Counted from the stretch's first letter, positions 8,442-22,517 are shown. The stretch: 64,000 nt of DNA from Lampris incognitus (GCF_029633865.1 NC_079230.1:28956009-29020008); one strand, 5' to 3'. Notes: generated from the letters alone by a model not told the origin. Program-made: numbers and translations.

Positions 8442-8569
8442 GAACCCCAGCCATCGCACAGAGGATCTGATTCTGACACACATCTATCTGTATGACGGTG
8501 CCACGGCATCAAGTAAAGCGACTGCTTTGTCCTCACAGAAATCAAGGTTTGTTTCTTTTAACATGTAAA

Positions 8570-8708
8570 CGGGGGAGAGCGCGAACGCAGTCCCCCACTA
8601 CCGGAAATGATGCAGTCCAGAGTCTATAACATTTGGGGAATTGACCTTTCGCAAAGTCAGTTACCGTTGCTATGACCGTCAAGCCTTTCAGAACTATCCA
8701 GGAAGTAG
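8570..8708 (-). pseudogene. U1-like paralogue, unit 4
   Basis: Same sequence as unit 1. Confidence 0.7.
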
Positions 8709-10650
8709 CCGGAAAACACCAAAACATGAAGGAAGAAATCAGCGCATTGTGTGGTTAAAAGTAACAGTAGTAATACATTAGCTATCAATAATAGCTAGTA
8801 GCAAGCTTAGCTTGGAGCAGACAGGTATTTTTGTTGATTTTGGATGGATTAAGCTGGCCATGGGGTCTGCTATACTGTGACATCTATTGACGACATTGCG
8901 CTTCTTGCGTTCTGGGTTTCGGGAAGGGAAAGAAAATGACACCCCCTCCAAACTTTTCACATATCTAGTATCCGATCTGCAGATCCCATAGGCACACCGT
9001 TTCAGCATTTTGTTGTGTGTTTGAAAGCTTGACGGACCGTTGCTAAGGTCGGATTGGACAAGCACCGTTCTGGGGAGGTACTTTGCGAAAGCTCAATTGA
9101 ACTCGAGGCGTTCTAGAGGAGTGTAAAGTCTACCTCGACTGTACACAGTTACGGCTCCTGATCGGTCTAAAGTCTACGGTGAGTGAACGCTCTAGACTAA
9201 TCGGAAGCCGAAAGAGCCGATTGGAGCGTACCAGTCATAGGTCCCAGATGAGACGAGCATCAAAGCTTATCAAGAGGAAGAAGAGTGGTTTTCAAAGTTT
9301 ACGGCGATGTTTGTTCTTCGATGATTCCTTTGAAGGAAAAGTGTTAGCTATAGCTATTAGCGATTTTCCATAGGAACAACTACACGAACTCACAGGCTGG
9401 CGCGAATTACAAGTGGAACTACCCCGTAGTCGCCCTGTCGAGAGTCGTGTTTCCATAGCGACGTAGGAACCGCCGGGATCATGAGTTGACGTCAGCATTT
9501 TGCGACAGCTTTCACCGCGACGTAATTATCCCATCCAGGTGGCGGGAAATGTCGAGGTAAATCGTCTCGTTTCTCCTGGAGGACTCGAGCCCCCGCTGAA
9601 CCTCGTCGGTGGCGTAGTCAGCCAACAAAGCCTGCACCTCCTCGTCTGTCCGTTTCTCGGCTGATTTCTCCATTTCGCTTGATCGAAATTAAGTTTGCTA
9701 CCACACAGCTTGGTTGCTGGCTTATACAATTGCGCTTGTTGAACACCGAAGTAGAAGGCTGGTTGCTTCCGACGTTCAACCAATCGGCGTCGAGCCCCTC
9801 CCAGCAGGTTTTCAGGGCCGCTCAGAAGTACCGACCCCAGAGCAGGGACTAGAGACGCTCCCTTAAAAGTCCCAGTAAGAGTTCCGGTCAGGGGTAGTTC
9901 CTCTAGTGGAAACACCAGCAAAGCTGCCGGCCCCCTAAAAGGTTCGGGTAGTTCCGCTGGTGGAAAATGGCCTTATGAGTTGTGTTGACAGGTTGCTTCA
10001 CAAGGGGCGTCACTCCAGATACTGAAAGCAAAGGTTCACCTACTTTTGCCACTCACAGATGTGAAATATTGGATCATTTTGCTCAATAAATGAATGAGCA
10101 AGTATCATATTTTTGTCTCATTTGTTTAATTGGGTTTTCTTCATCTACTTTTAGGACTCGTCGCCGGACCGAATCCCCGTGTTACCCCCGCCTTGATTGG
10201 TGTCGCTAAAGCCACAATTGGCCGTGTGTGCGGGTGTGAAGCCGGATGTGAGTATGTGTCGAGGTGGCTGCAGTAGCGCCTCCTCTGATCGGTCGGGGCG
10301 CCTGTTCGGGGGAGAGGGAGAACTGGAGGAATAGCGTGATCCTGCCACGCGCTACGTCGCCCTGGCGAAACGCCTCACTGTCAGGGGAACGAAGCGGCTG
10401 GCGACTCCACATGCGTCGGAGGAGGCATGTGGTAGTCTGCAGCCCTCCCCGCAATGGCAGAGGGGATGGAGCAGAAACCGGGAGGGATCGGAAGAGTGGG
10501 GTAATTGGTCCCATATAATTGGGGAGACAAAGAGGAACGAAACCCCGATGATGAATTAAGGGACGCAAGATCATTAACACGCCGAATGTCGTAAAGTTTG
10601 TGTTTTCCTGCCTTAACGGGAACCATATTGTTTTTCTTTTGACATTTAAT

Positions 10651-10814
10651 CAGGGGAGAGCGCGAACGCAGTCCCCCACTACCAGAAATTATGCAGTCGA
10701 GATTCCCACGTTTGGGGAATTCGCACAGGTCAGCACAACCGGAGTGCAATGGTCAAGCCTCGCCGTGGGTGAACCACCTTCTTGATCATGGTGTCTTCCC
10801 TGCCAGGTAAGTAT
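10651..10814 (-). ncRNA. rnu1: U1 snRNA, unit 5
   Basis: Carries G18A; last of the alternating 1-3-5 series. Confidence 0.94.
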
Positions 10815-10942
10815 GAACCCCAGCCATCGCACAGAGGAGCTGATTCTGACACACATCTATCTGTATGACGGTGCCACGGCATCAAGTAAAGCGACTGCTT
10901 TGTCCTCACAGAAATCAAGGTTTGTTTCTTTTAACATGTAAA

Positions 10943-11081
10943 CGGGGGAGAGCGCGAACGCAGTCCCCCACTACCGGAAATGATGCAGTCCAGAGTCTAT
11001 AACATTTGGGGAATTGACCTTTCGCAAAGTCAGTTACCGTTGCTATGACCGTCAAGCCTTTCAGAACTATCCAGGAAGTAG
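10943..11081 (-). pseudogene. U1-like paralogue, unit 5
   Basis: Same sequence as unit 1. Confidence 0.7.
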
Positions 11082-13023
11082 CCGGAAAACACCAAAACAT
11101 GAAGGAAGAAATCAGCGCATTGTGTGGTTAAAAGTAACAGTAGTAATACATTAGCTATCAATAATAGCTAGTAGCAAGCTTAGCTTGGAGCAGACAGGTA
11201 TTTTTGTTGATTTTGGATGGATTAAGCTGGCCATGGGGTCTGCTATACTGTGACATCTATTGACGACATTGCGCTTCTTGCGTTCTGGCTTTCGGGAAGG
11301 GAAAGAAAATGACACCCCCTCCAAACTTTTCACATGTCTAGTATCCGATCTGCAGATCCCATAGGCACACCGTTTCAGCATTTTGTTGTGCGTTTGAAAG
11401 CTTGACGGACCGTTGCTAAGGTCGGATTGGACAAGCACCGTTCTGGGGAGGTACTTTGCGAAAGCTCAATTGAACTCGAGGCGTTCTAGAGGAGTGTAAA
11501 GTCTACCTCGACTGTACACAGTTACGGCTCCTGATCGGTCAAAAGTCTACGGTGAGTGAACGCTCTAGACTAATCGGAAGCCGAAAGAGCCGATTGGAGC
11601 GTACCAGTCATAGGTCCCATATGAGACGAGCATCAAAGCTTATCAAGAGGGAGAAGAGTGGTTTTCAAAGTTTACGGCGATGTTTGTTCTTCGATGATTC
11701 GTTTGAAGGAAAGGTGTTAGCTATAGCTATTAGCGATTTTCCATAGGAACAACTACACGAACTCACAGGCTGGCGCGAATTACAAGTGGAACTACCCCGT
11801 AGTCGCCCTGTCGAGAGTCGTGTTTCCATAGCGACGTAGGAACCGCCGGGATCATGAGTTGACGTCAACATTTTGCGACAACTTTCACCGCGACGTAATT
11901 ATCCCATCCAGGTGGCGGGAAATGTCGAGGTAAATCGTCTCGTTTCTCCTGGAGGACTCGAGCCCCCGCTGAACCTCGTCGGTGGCGTAGTCAGCCAACA
12001 AAGCCTGCACCTCCTCGTCTGTCCGTTTCTCGGCTGATTTCTCCATTTCGCTTGATCGAAATTAAGTTTGCTACCACACAGCTTGGTTGCTGGCTTATAC
12101 AATTGCGCTTGTTGAACACCGAAGTAGAAGGCTGGTTGCTTCCGACGTTCAACCAATCGGCGTCGAGCCCCTCCCAGCAGGTTTTCAGGGCCGCTCAGAA
12201 GTACCGACCCCAGAGCAGGGACTAGAGACGCTCCCTTAAAAGTCCCAGTAAGAGTTCCGGTCAGGGGTAGTTCCTCTAGTGGAAACACCAGCAAAGCTGC
12301 CGGCCCCCTAAAAGGTTCGGGTAGCTCCGCTGGTGGAAAATGGCCTTATGAGTTGTGTTGACAGGTTACTTCACAAGGGGCGTCACTCCAGATACTGAAA
12401 GCAAAGGTTCACCTACTTTTGCCACTCACAGATGTGAAATATTGGATCATTTTGCTCAATAAATGAATGAGCAAGTATCATATTTTTGTCTCATTTGTTT
12501 AATTGGGTTTTCTTCATCTACTTTTAGGACTCGTCGCCGGACCGAATCCCCGTGTTACCCCCGCCTTGATTGGTGTCGCTAAAGCCACAATTGGCCGTGT
12601 GTGCGGGTGTGAAGCCGGATGTGAGTATGTGTCGAGGTGGCTGCAGTAGCGCCTCCTCTGATCGGTCGGGGCGCCTGTTCGGGGGAGAGGGAGAACTGGA
12701 GGAATAGCGTGATCCTGCCACGCGCTACGTCGCCCTGGCGAAACGCCTCACTGTCAGGGGAACGAAGCGGCTGGCGACTCCACATGCGTCGGAGGAGGCA
12801 TGTGGTAGTCTGCAGCCCTCCCCGCAATGGCAGAGGGGATGGAGCAGAAACCGGGAGGGATCGGAAGAGTGGGGTAATTGGTCCCATATAATTGGGGAGA
12901 CAAAGAGGAACGAAACCCCGATGATGAATTAAGGGACGCAAGATCATTAACACGCCGAATGTCGTAAAGTTTGTGTTTTCCTGCCTTAAGGGGAACCATA
13001 TTGTTTTTCTTTTGACATTTAAT

Positions 13024-13187
13024 CAGGGGAGAGCGCGAACGCAGTCCCCCACTATCAGAAATTATGCAGTCGAGATTCCCACGTTCGGGGAATTCGCACA
13101 GGTCAGCACAACCGGAGTGCAATGGTCAAGCCTCGCCGTGGGTGAACCATCTTCTTGATCATGGTGTCTCCCCTGCCAGGTAAGTAT
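13024..13187 (-). ncRNA. rnu1: U1 snRNA, unit 6
   Basis: Three changes shared only with unit 8: G38A next to loop I, A102G in loop III, and G133A just 3' of the Sm site. Confidence 0.93.
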
Positions 13188-13315
13188 GAACCCCAGCCAT
13201 CGCACAGAGGAGCTGATTCTGACACACATCTATCTGTATGACGGTGCCACGGCATCAAGTAAAGCGACTGCTTTGTCCTCACAGAAATCAAGGTTTGTTT
13301 CTTTTAACATGTAAA

Positions 13316-13454
13316 CGGGGGAGAGCGCGAACGCAGTCCCCCACTACCGGAAATGATGCAGTCCAGAGTCTATAACATTTGGGGAATTGACCTTTCGCAA
13401 AGTCAGTTACCGTTGCTATGACCGTCAAGCCTTTCAGAACTATCCAGGAAGTAG
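13316..13454 (-). pseudogene. U1-like paralogue, unit 6
   Basis: Same sequence as unit 1. Confidence 0.7.
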
Positions 13455-15396
13455 CCGGAAAACACCAAAACATGAAGGAAGAAATCAGCGCATTGTGTGG
13501 TTAAAAGTAACAGTAGTAATACATTAGCTATCAATAATAGCTAGTAGCAAGCTTAGCTTGGAGCAGACAGGTATTTTTGTTGATTTTGGATAGATTAAGC
13601 TGGCCATGGGGTCTGCTATACTGTGACATCTATTGACGACATTGCGCTTCTTGCGTTCTGGCTTTCGGGAAGGGAAAGAAAATGACACCCCCTCCAAACT
13701 TTTCACATATCTAGTATCCGATCTGCAGATCCCATAGGCACACCGTTTCAGCATTTTGTTGTGCGTTTGAAAGCTTGACGGACCGTTGCTAAGGTCGGAT
13801 TGGACAAGCACCGTTCTGGGGAGGTACTTTGCGAAAGCTCAATTGAACTCGAGGCGTTCTAGAGGAGTGTAAAGTCTACCTCGACTGTACACAGTTACGG
13901 CTCCTGATCGGTCTAAAGTCTACGGTGAGTGAACGCTCTAGACTAATCGGAAGCCGAAAGAGCCGATTGGAGCGTACCAGTCATAGGTCCCAGATGAGAC
14001 GAGCATCAAAGCTTATCAAGAGGAAGAAGAGTGGTTTTCAAAGTTTACGGCGATGTTTGTTCTTCGATGATTCCTTTGAAGGAAAAGTGTTAGCTATAGC
14101 TATTAGCGATTTTCCATAGGAACAACTACACGAACTCACAGGCTGGCGCGAATTACAAGTGGAACTACCCCGTAGTCGCCCTGTCGAGAGTCGTGTTTCC
14201 ATAGCGACGTAGGAACCGCCGGGATCATGAGTTGACGTCAGCATTTTGCGACAGCTTTCACCGCGACGTAATTATCCCATCCAGGTGGCGGGAAATGTCG
14301 AGGTAAATCGTCTCGTTTCTCCTGGAGGACTCGAGCCCCCGCTGAACCTCGTCGGTGGCGTAGTCAGCCAACAAAGCCTGCACCTCCTCGTCTGTCCGTT
14401 TCTCGGCTGATTTCTCCATTTCGCTTGATCGAAATTAAGTTTGCTACCACACAGCTTGGTTGCTGGCTTATACAATTGCGCTTGTTGAACACCGAAGTAG
14501 AAGGCTGGTTGCTTCCGACGTTCAACCAATCGGCGTCGAGCCCCTCCCAGCAGGTTTTCAGGGCCGCTCAGAAGTACCGACCCCAGAGCAGGGACTAGAG
14601 ACGCTCCCTTAAAAGTCCCAGTAAGAGTTCCGGTCAGGGGTAGTTCCTCTAGTGGAAACACCAGCAAAGCTGCCGGCCCCCTAAAAGGTTCGGGTAGCTC
14701 CGCTGGTGGAAAATGGCCTTATGAGTTGTGTTGACAGGTTGCTTCACAAGGGGCGTCACTCCAGATACTGAAAGCAAAGGTTCACCTACTTTTGCCACTC
14801 ACAGATGTGAAATATTGGATCATTTTGCTCAATAAATGAATGAGCAAGTATCATATTTTTGTCTCATTTGTTTAATTGGGTTTTCTTCATCTACTTTTAG
14901 GACTCGTCGCCGGACCGAATCCCCGTGTTACCCCCGCCTTGATTGGTGTCGCTAAAGCCACAATTGGCCGTGTGTGCGGGTGTGAAGCCGGATGTGAGTA
15001 TGTGTCGAGGTGGCTGCAGTAGCGCCTCCTCTGATCGGTCGGGGCGCCTGTTCGGGGGAGAGGGAGAACTGGAGGAATAGCGTGATCGTGCCACGCGCTA
15101 CGTCGCCCTGGCGAAACGCCTCACTGTCAGGGGAACGAAGCGGCTGGCGACTCCACATGCGTCGGAGGAGGCATGTGGTAGTCTGCAGCCCTCCCCGCAA
15201 TGGCAGAGGGGATGGAGCAGAAACCGGGAGGGATCGGAAGAGTGGGGTAATTGGTCCCATATAATTGGGGAGACAAAGAGGAACGAAACCCCGATGATGA
15301 ATTAAGGGACGCAAGATTATTAACACGCCGAATGTCGTAAAGTTTGTGTTTTCCTGCCTTAACGGGAACCTTATTGTTTTTCTTTTGACATTTAAT

Positions 15397-15560
15397 CAGG
15401 GGAGAGCGCGAACGCAGTCCCCCACTACCAGAAATTATGCAGTCGAGATTCCCACGTTTGGGGAATTCTTACAGGTCAGCACAACCGGAGTGCAATGGTC
15501 AAGCCTCGCCGTGGGTGAACCACCTTCTTGATCATGGTGTCTCCCCTGCCAGGTAAGTAT
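15397..15560 (-). ncRNA. rnu1: U1 snRNA, unit 7
   Basis: G91A and C92A at the base of stem II, shared only with unit 9. G91 normally pairs with C48, so the lower stem is weakened. Confidence 0.93.
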
Positions 15561-15688
15561 GAACCCCAGCCATCGCACAGAGGAGCTGATTCTGACACAC
15601 ATCTATCTGTATGACGGTGCCACGGCATCAAGTAAAGCGACTGCTTTGTCCTCACAGAAATCAAGGTTTGTTTCTTTTAACATGTAAA

Positions 15689-15827
15689 CGGGGGAGAGCG
15701 CGAACGCAGTCCCCCACTACCGGAAATGATGCAGTCCAGAGTCTATAACATTTGGGGAATTGACCTTTCGCAAAGTCAGTTACCGTTGCTATGACCGTCA
15801 AGCCTTTCAGAACTATCCAGGGAGTAG
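15689..15827 (-). pseudogene. U1-like paralogue, unit 7
   Basis: U6C at the RNA 5' end (CUACUCCCUGG), shared with units 9 and 10. Confidence 0.7.
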
Positions 15828-17770
15828 CCGGAAAACACCAAAACATGAAGAAAGAAATCAGCGCATTGTGTGGTTAAAAGTAACAGTAGTAATACATTAG
15901 CTATCAATAATAGCTAGTAGCAAGCTTAGCTTGGAGCAGACAGGTATTTTTGTTGATTTTGGATGGATTAAGCTGGCCATGGGGTCTGCTATACTGTGAC
16001 ATCTATTGACGACATTGCGCTTCTTGCGTTCTGGCTTTCGGGAAGGGAAAGAAAATGACACCCCCTCCAAACTTTTCACATATCTAGTATCCGATCTGCA
16101 GATCCCATAGGCACACCGTTTCAGCATTTTGTTGTGCGTTTGAAAGCTTGACGGACCGTTGCTAAGGTCGGATTGGACAAGCACCGTTCTGGGGAGGTAC
16201 TTTGCGAAAGCTCAATTGAACTCGAGGCGTTCTAGAGGAGTGTAAAGTCTACCTCGACTGTACACAGTTACGGCTCCTGATCGGTCTAAAGTCTACGGTG
16301 AGTGAACGCTCTAGACTAATCGGAAGCCGAAAGAGCCGATTGTAGCGTACCAGTCATAGGTCCCAGATGAGACGAGCATCAAAGCTTATCAAGAGGAAGA
16401 AGAGTGGTTTTCAAAGTTTACGGCGATGTTTGTTCTTCGATGATTCCTTTGAAGGAAAAGTGTTAGCTATAGCTATTAGCGATTTTCCATAGGAACAACT
16501 ACACGAACTCACAGGCTGGCGCGAATTACAAGTGGAACTACCCCGTAGTCGCCCTGTCGAGAGTCGTGTTTCCATAGCGACGTAGGAACCGCCGGGATCA
16601 TGAGTTGACGTCAGCATTTTGCGACAGCTTTCACCGCGACGTAATTATCCCATCCAGGTGGCGGGAAATGTCGAGGTAAATCGTCTCGTTTCTCCTGGAG
16701 GACTCGAGCCCCCGCTGAACCTCGTCGGTGGCGTAGTCAGCCAACAAAGCCTGCACCTCCTCGTCTGTCCGTTTCTCGGCTGATTTCTCCATTTCGCTTG
16801 ATCGAAATTAAGTTTGCTACCACACAGCTTGGTTGCTGGCTTATACAATTGCGCTTGTTGAACACCGAAGTAGAAGGCTGGTTGCTTCCGACGTTCAACC
16901 AATCGGCGTCGAGCCCCTCCCAGCAGGTTTTCAGGGCCGCTCAGAAGTACCGACCCCAGAGCAGGGACTAGAGACGCTCCCTTAAAAGTCCCAGTAAGAG
17001 TTCCGGTCAGGGGTAGTTCCTCTAGTGGAAACACCAGCAAAGCTGCCGGCCCCCTAAAAGGTTCGGGTAGTTCCGCTGGTGGAAAATGGCCTTATGAGTT
17101 GTGTTTGACAGGTTGCTTCACAAGGGGCGTCACTTCAGATACTGAAAGCAAAGGTTCACCTACTTTTGCCACTCACAGATGTGAAATATTGGATCATTTT
17201 GCTCAATAAATGAATGAGCAAGTATCATATTTTTGTCTCATTTGTTTAATTGGGTTTTCTTCATCTACTTTTAGGACTCGTCGCCGGACCGAATCCCCGT
17301 GTTACCCCCGCCTTGATTGGTGTCGCTAAAGCCACAATTGGCCGTGTGTGCGGGTGTGAAGCCGGATGTGAGTATGTGTCGAGGTGGCTGCAGTAGCGCC
17401 TCCTCTGATCGGTCGGGGCGCCTGTTCGGGGGAGAGGGAGAACTGGAGGAATAGCGTGATCCTGCCACGCGCTACGTCGCCCTGGCGAAACGCCTCACTG
17501 TCAGGGGAACGAAGCGGCTGGCGACTCCACATGCGTCGGAGGAGGCATGTGGTAGTCTGCAGCCCTCCCCGCAATGGCAGAGGGGATGGAGCAGAAACCG
17601 GGAGGGATCGGAAGAGTGGGGTAATTGGTCCCATATAATTGGGGAGACAAAGAGGAACGAAACCCCGATGATGAATTAAGGGACGCAAGATCATTAACAC
17701 GCCGAATGTCGTAAAGTTTGTGTTTTCCTGCCTTAAGGGGAACCATATTGTTTTTCTTTTGACATTTAAT

Positions 17771-17934
17771 CAGGGGAGAGCGCGAACGCAGTCCCCCACT
17801 ATCAGAAATTATGCAGTCGAGATTCCCACGTTCGGGGAATTCGCACAGGTCAGCACAACCGGAGTGCAATGGTCAAGCCTCGCCGTGGGTGAACCATCTT
17901 CTTGATCATGGTGTCTCCCCTGCCAGGTAAGTAT
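17771..17934 (-). ncRNA. rnu1: U1 snRNA, unit 8
   Basis: Carries the unit-6 trio G38A, A102G and G133A; part of a duplicated 4,747-bp block. Confidence 0.93.
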
Positions 17935-18062
17935 GAACCCCAGCCATCGCACAGAGGAGCTGATTCTGACACACATCTATCTGTATGACGGTGCCACGGC
18001 ATCAAGTAAAGCGACTGCTTTGTCCTCACAGAAATCAAGGTTTGTTTCTTTTAACATGTAAA

Positions 18063-18201
18063 CGGGGGAGAGCGCGAACGCAGTCCCCCACTACCGGAAA
18101 TGATGCAGTCCAGAGTCTATAACATTTGGGGAATTGACCTTTCGCAAAGTCAGTTACCGTTGCTATGACCGTCAAGCCTTTCAGAACTATCCAGGAAGTA
18201 G
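18063..18201 (-). pseudogene. U1-like paralogue, unit 8
   Basis: Same sequence as unit 1. Confidence 0.7.
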
Positions 18202-20143
18202 CCGGAAAACACCAAAACATGAAGGAAGAAATCAGCGCATTGTGTGGTTAAAAGTAACAGTAGTAATACATTAGCTATCAATAATAGCTAGTAGCAAGCT
18301 TAGCTTGGAGCAGACAGGTATTTTTGTTGATTTTGGATAGATTAAGCTGGCCATGGGGTCTGCTATACTGTGACATCTATTGACGACATTGCGCTTCTTG
18401 CGTTCTGGCTTTCGGGAAGGGAAAGAAAATGACACCCCCTCCAAACTTTTCACATATCTAGTATCCGATCTGCAGATCCCATAGGCACACCGTTTCAGCA
18501 TTTTGTTGTGCGTTTGAAAGCTTGACGGACCGTTGCTAAGGTCGGATTGGACAAGCACCGTTCTGGGGAGGTACTTTGCGAAAGCTCAATTGAACTCGAG
18601 GCGTTCTAGAGGAGTGTAAAGTCTACCTCGACTGTACACAGTTACGGCTCCTGATCGGTCTAAAGTCTACGGTGAGTGAACGCTCTAGACTAATCGGAAG
18701 CCGAAAGAGCCGATTGGAGCGTACCAGTCATAGGTCCCAGATGAGACGAGCATCAAAGCTTATCAAGAGGAAGAAGAGTGGTTTTCAAAGTTTACGGCGA
18801 TGTTTGTTCTTCGATGATTCCTTTGAAGGAAAAGTGTTAGCTATAGCTATTAGCGATTTTCCATAGGAACAACTACACGAACTCACAGGCTGGCGCGAAT
18901 TACAAGTGGAACTACCCCGTAGTCGCCCTGTCGAGAGTCGTGTTTCCATAGCGACGTAGGAACCGCCGGGATCATGAGTTGACGTCAGCATTTTGCGACA
19001 GCTTTCACCGCGACGTAATTATCCCATCCAGGTGGCGGGAAATGTCGAGGTAAATCGTCTCGTTTCTCCTGGAGGACTCGAGCCCCCGCTGAACCTCGTC
19101 GGTGGCGTAGTCAGCCAACAAAGCCTGCACCTCCTCGTCTGTCCGTTTCTCGGCTGATTTCTCCATTTCGCTTGATCGAAATTAAGTTTGCTACCACACA
19201 GCTTGGTTGCTGGCTTATACAATTGCGCTTGTTGAACACCGAAGTAGAAGGCTGGTTGCTTCCGACGTTCAACCAATCGGCGTCGAGCCCCTCCCAGCAG
19301 GTTTTCAGGGCCGCTCAGAAGTACCGACCCCAGAGCAGGGACTAGAGACGCTCCCTTAAAAGTCCCAGTAAGAGTTCCGGTCAGGGGTAGTTCCTCTAGT
19401 GGAAACACCAGCAAAGCTGCCGGCCCCCTAAAAGGTTCGGGTAGCTCCGCTGGTGGAAAATGGCCTTATGAGTTGTGTTGACAGGTTGCTTCACAAGGGG
19501 CGTCACTCCAGATACTGAAAGCAAAGGTTCACCTACTTTTGCCACTCACAGATGTGAAATATTGGATCATTTTGCTCAATAAATGAATGAGCAAGTATCA
19601 TATTTTTGTCTCATTTGTTTAATTGGGTTTTCTTCATCTACTTTTAGGACTCGTCGCCGGACCGAATCCCCGTGTTACCCCCGCCTTGATTGGTGTCGCT
19701 AAAGCCACAATTGGCCGTGTGTGCGGGTGTGAAGCCGGATGTGAGTATGTGTCGAGGTGGCTGCAGTAGCGCCTCCTCTGATCGGTCGGGGCGCCTGTTC
19801 GGGGGAGAGGGAGAACTGGAGGAATAGCGTGATCGTGCCACGCGCTACGTCGCCCTGGCGAAACGCCTCACTGTCAGGGGAACGAAGCGGCTGGCGACTC
19901 CACATGCGTCGGAGGAGGCATGTGGTAGTCTGCAGCCCTCCCCGCAATGGCAGAGGGGATGGAGCAGAAACCGGGAGGGATCGGAAGAGTGGGGTAATTG
20001 GTCCCATATAATTGGGGAGACAAAGAGGAACGAAACCCCGATGATGAATTAAGGGACGCAAGATTATTAACACGCCGAATGTCGTAAAGTTTGTGTTTTC
20101 CTGCCTTAACGGGAACCTTATTGTTTTTCTTTTGACATTTAAT

Positions 20144-20307
20144 CAGGGGAGAGCGCGAACGCAGTCCCCCACTACCAGAAATTATGCAGTCGAGATTCCC
20201 ACGTTTGGGGAATTCTTACAGGTCAGCACAACCGGAGTGCAATGGTCAAGCCTCGCCGTGGGTGAACCACCTTCTTGATCATGGTGTCTCCCCTGCCAGG
20301 TAAGTAT
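20144..20307 (-). ncRNA. rnu1: U1 snRNA, unit 9
   Basis: Carries G91A and C92A, as in unit 7. Confidence 0.93.
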
Positions 20308-20435
20308 GAACCCCAGCCATCGCACAGAGGAGCTGATTCTGACACACATCTATCTGTATGACGGTGCCACGGCATCAAGTAAAGCGACTGCTTTGTCCTC
20401 ACAGAAATCAAGGTTTGTTTCTTTTAACATGTAAA

Positions 20436-20574
20436 CGGGGGAGAGCGCGAACGCAGTCCCCCACTACCGGAAATGATGCAGTCCAGAGTCTATAACATTT
20501 GGGGAATTGACCTTTCGCAAAGTCAGTTACCGTTGCTATGACCGTCAAGCCTTTCAGAACTATCCAGGGAGTAG
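20436..20574 (-). pseudogene. U1-like paralogue, unit 9
   Basis: U6C variant, as in unit 7. Confidence 0.7.
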
Positions 20575-22517
20575 CCGGAAAACACCAAAACATGAAGAAA
20601 GAAATCAGCGCATTGTGTGGTTAAAAGTAACAGTAGTAATACATTAGCTATCAATAATAGCTAGTAGCAAGCTTAGCTTGGAGCAGACAGGTATTTTTGT
20701 TGATTTTGGATGGATTAAGCTGGCCATGGGGTCTGCTATACTGTGACATCTATTGACGACATTGCGCTTCTTGCGTTCTGGCTTTCGGGAAGGGAAAGAA
20801 AATGACACCCCCTCCAAACTTTTCACATATCTAGTATCCGATCTGCAGATCCCATAGGCACACCGTTTCAGCATTTTGTTGTGCGTTTGAAAGCTTGACG
20901 GACCGTTGCTAAGGTCGGATTGGACAAGCACCGTTCTGGGGAGGTACTTTGCGAAAGCTCAATTGAACTCGAGGCGTTCTAGAGGAGTGTAAAGTCTACC
21001 TCGACTGTACACAGTTACGGCTCCTGATCGGTCTAAAGTCTACGGTGAGTGAACGCTCTAGACTAATCGGAAGCCGAAAGAGCCGATTGTAGCGTACCAG
21101 TCATAGGTCCCAGATGAGACGAGCATCAAAGCTTATCAAGAGGAAGAAGAGTGGTTTTCAAAGTTTACGGCGATGTTTGTTCTTCGATGATTCCTTTGAA
21201 GGAAAAGTGTTAGCTATAGCTATTAGCGATTTTCCATAGGAACAACTACACGAACTCACAGGCTGGCGCGAATTACAAGTGGAACTACCCCGTAGTCGCC
21301 CTGTCGAGAGTCGTGTTTCCATAGCGACGTAGGAACCGCCGGGATCATGAGTTGACGTCAGCATTTTGCGACAGCTTTCACCGCGACGTAATTATCCCAT
21401 CCAGGTGGCGGGAAATGTCGAGGTAAATCGTCTCGTTTCTCCTGGAGGACTCGAGCCCCCGCTGAACCTCGTCGGTGGCGTAGTCAGCCAACAAAGCCTG
21501 CACCTCCTCGTCTGTCCGTTTCTCGGCTGATTTCTCCATTTCGCTTGATCGAAATTAAGTTTGCTACCACACAGCTTGGTTGCTGGCTTATACAATTGCG
21601 CTTGTTGAACACCGAAGTAGAAGGCTGGTTGCTTCCGACGTTCAACCAATCGGCGTCGAGCCCCTCCCAGCAGGTTTTCAGGGCCGCTCAGAAGTACCGA
21701 CCCCAGAGCAGGGACTAGAGACGCTCCCTTAAAAGTCCCAGTAAGAGTTCCGGTCAGGGGTAGTTCCTCTAGTGGAAACACCAGCAAAGCTGCCGGCCCC
21801 CTAAAAGGTTCGGGTAGTTCCGCTGGTGGAAAATGGCCTTATGAGTTGTGTTTGACAGGTTGCTTCACAAGGGGCGTCACTTCAGATACTGAAAGCAAAG
21901 GTTCACCTACTTTTGCCACTCACAGATGTGAAATATTGGATCATTTTGCTCAATAAATGAATGAGCAAGTATCATATTTTTGTCTCATTTGTTTAATTGG
22001 GTTTTCTTCATCTACTTTTAGGACTCGTCGCCGGACCGAATCCCCGTGTTACCCCCGCCTTGATTGGTGTCGCTAAAGCCACAATTGGCCGTGTGTGCGG
22101 GTGTGAAGCCGGATGTGAGTATGTGTCGAGGTGGCTGCAGTAGCGCCTCCTCTGATCGGTCGGGGCGCCTGTTCGGGGGAGAGGGAGAACTGGAGGAATA
22201 GCGTGATCGTGCCACGCGCTACGTCGCCCTGGCGAAACGCCTCACTGTCAGGGGAACGAAGCGGCTGGCGACTCCACATGCGTCGGAGGAGGCATGTGGT
22301 AGTCTGCAGCCCTCCCCGCAATGGCAGAGGGGATGGAGCAGAAACCGGGAGGGATCGGAAGAGTGGGGTAATTGGTCCCATATAATTGGGGAGACAAAGA
22401 GGAACGAAACCCCGATGATGAATTAAGGGACGCAAGATTATTAACACGCCGAATGTCGTAAAGTTTGTGTTTTCCTGCCTTAACGGGAACCTTATTGTTT
22501 TTCTTTTGACATTTAAT

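Larger units (their letters stand above)
12390..21882. repeat. Two-unit (4,747-bp) higher-order duplication
   Basis: Private markers of units 6 and 7 recur in the same order in units 8 and 9. Units 6 and 8 share the U1 trio and GGATAGATT. Units 7 and 9 share the U1 G91A/C92A pair, GATCGTGCC in the SINE and ATGAAGAAAG. The block runs from about 12390 to 17136 and again from about 17137 to 21882, the second copy ending near the extra-T marker of unit 10. It fits a recent unequal crossover two units out of register. Confidence 0.75.
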
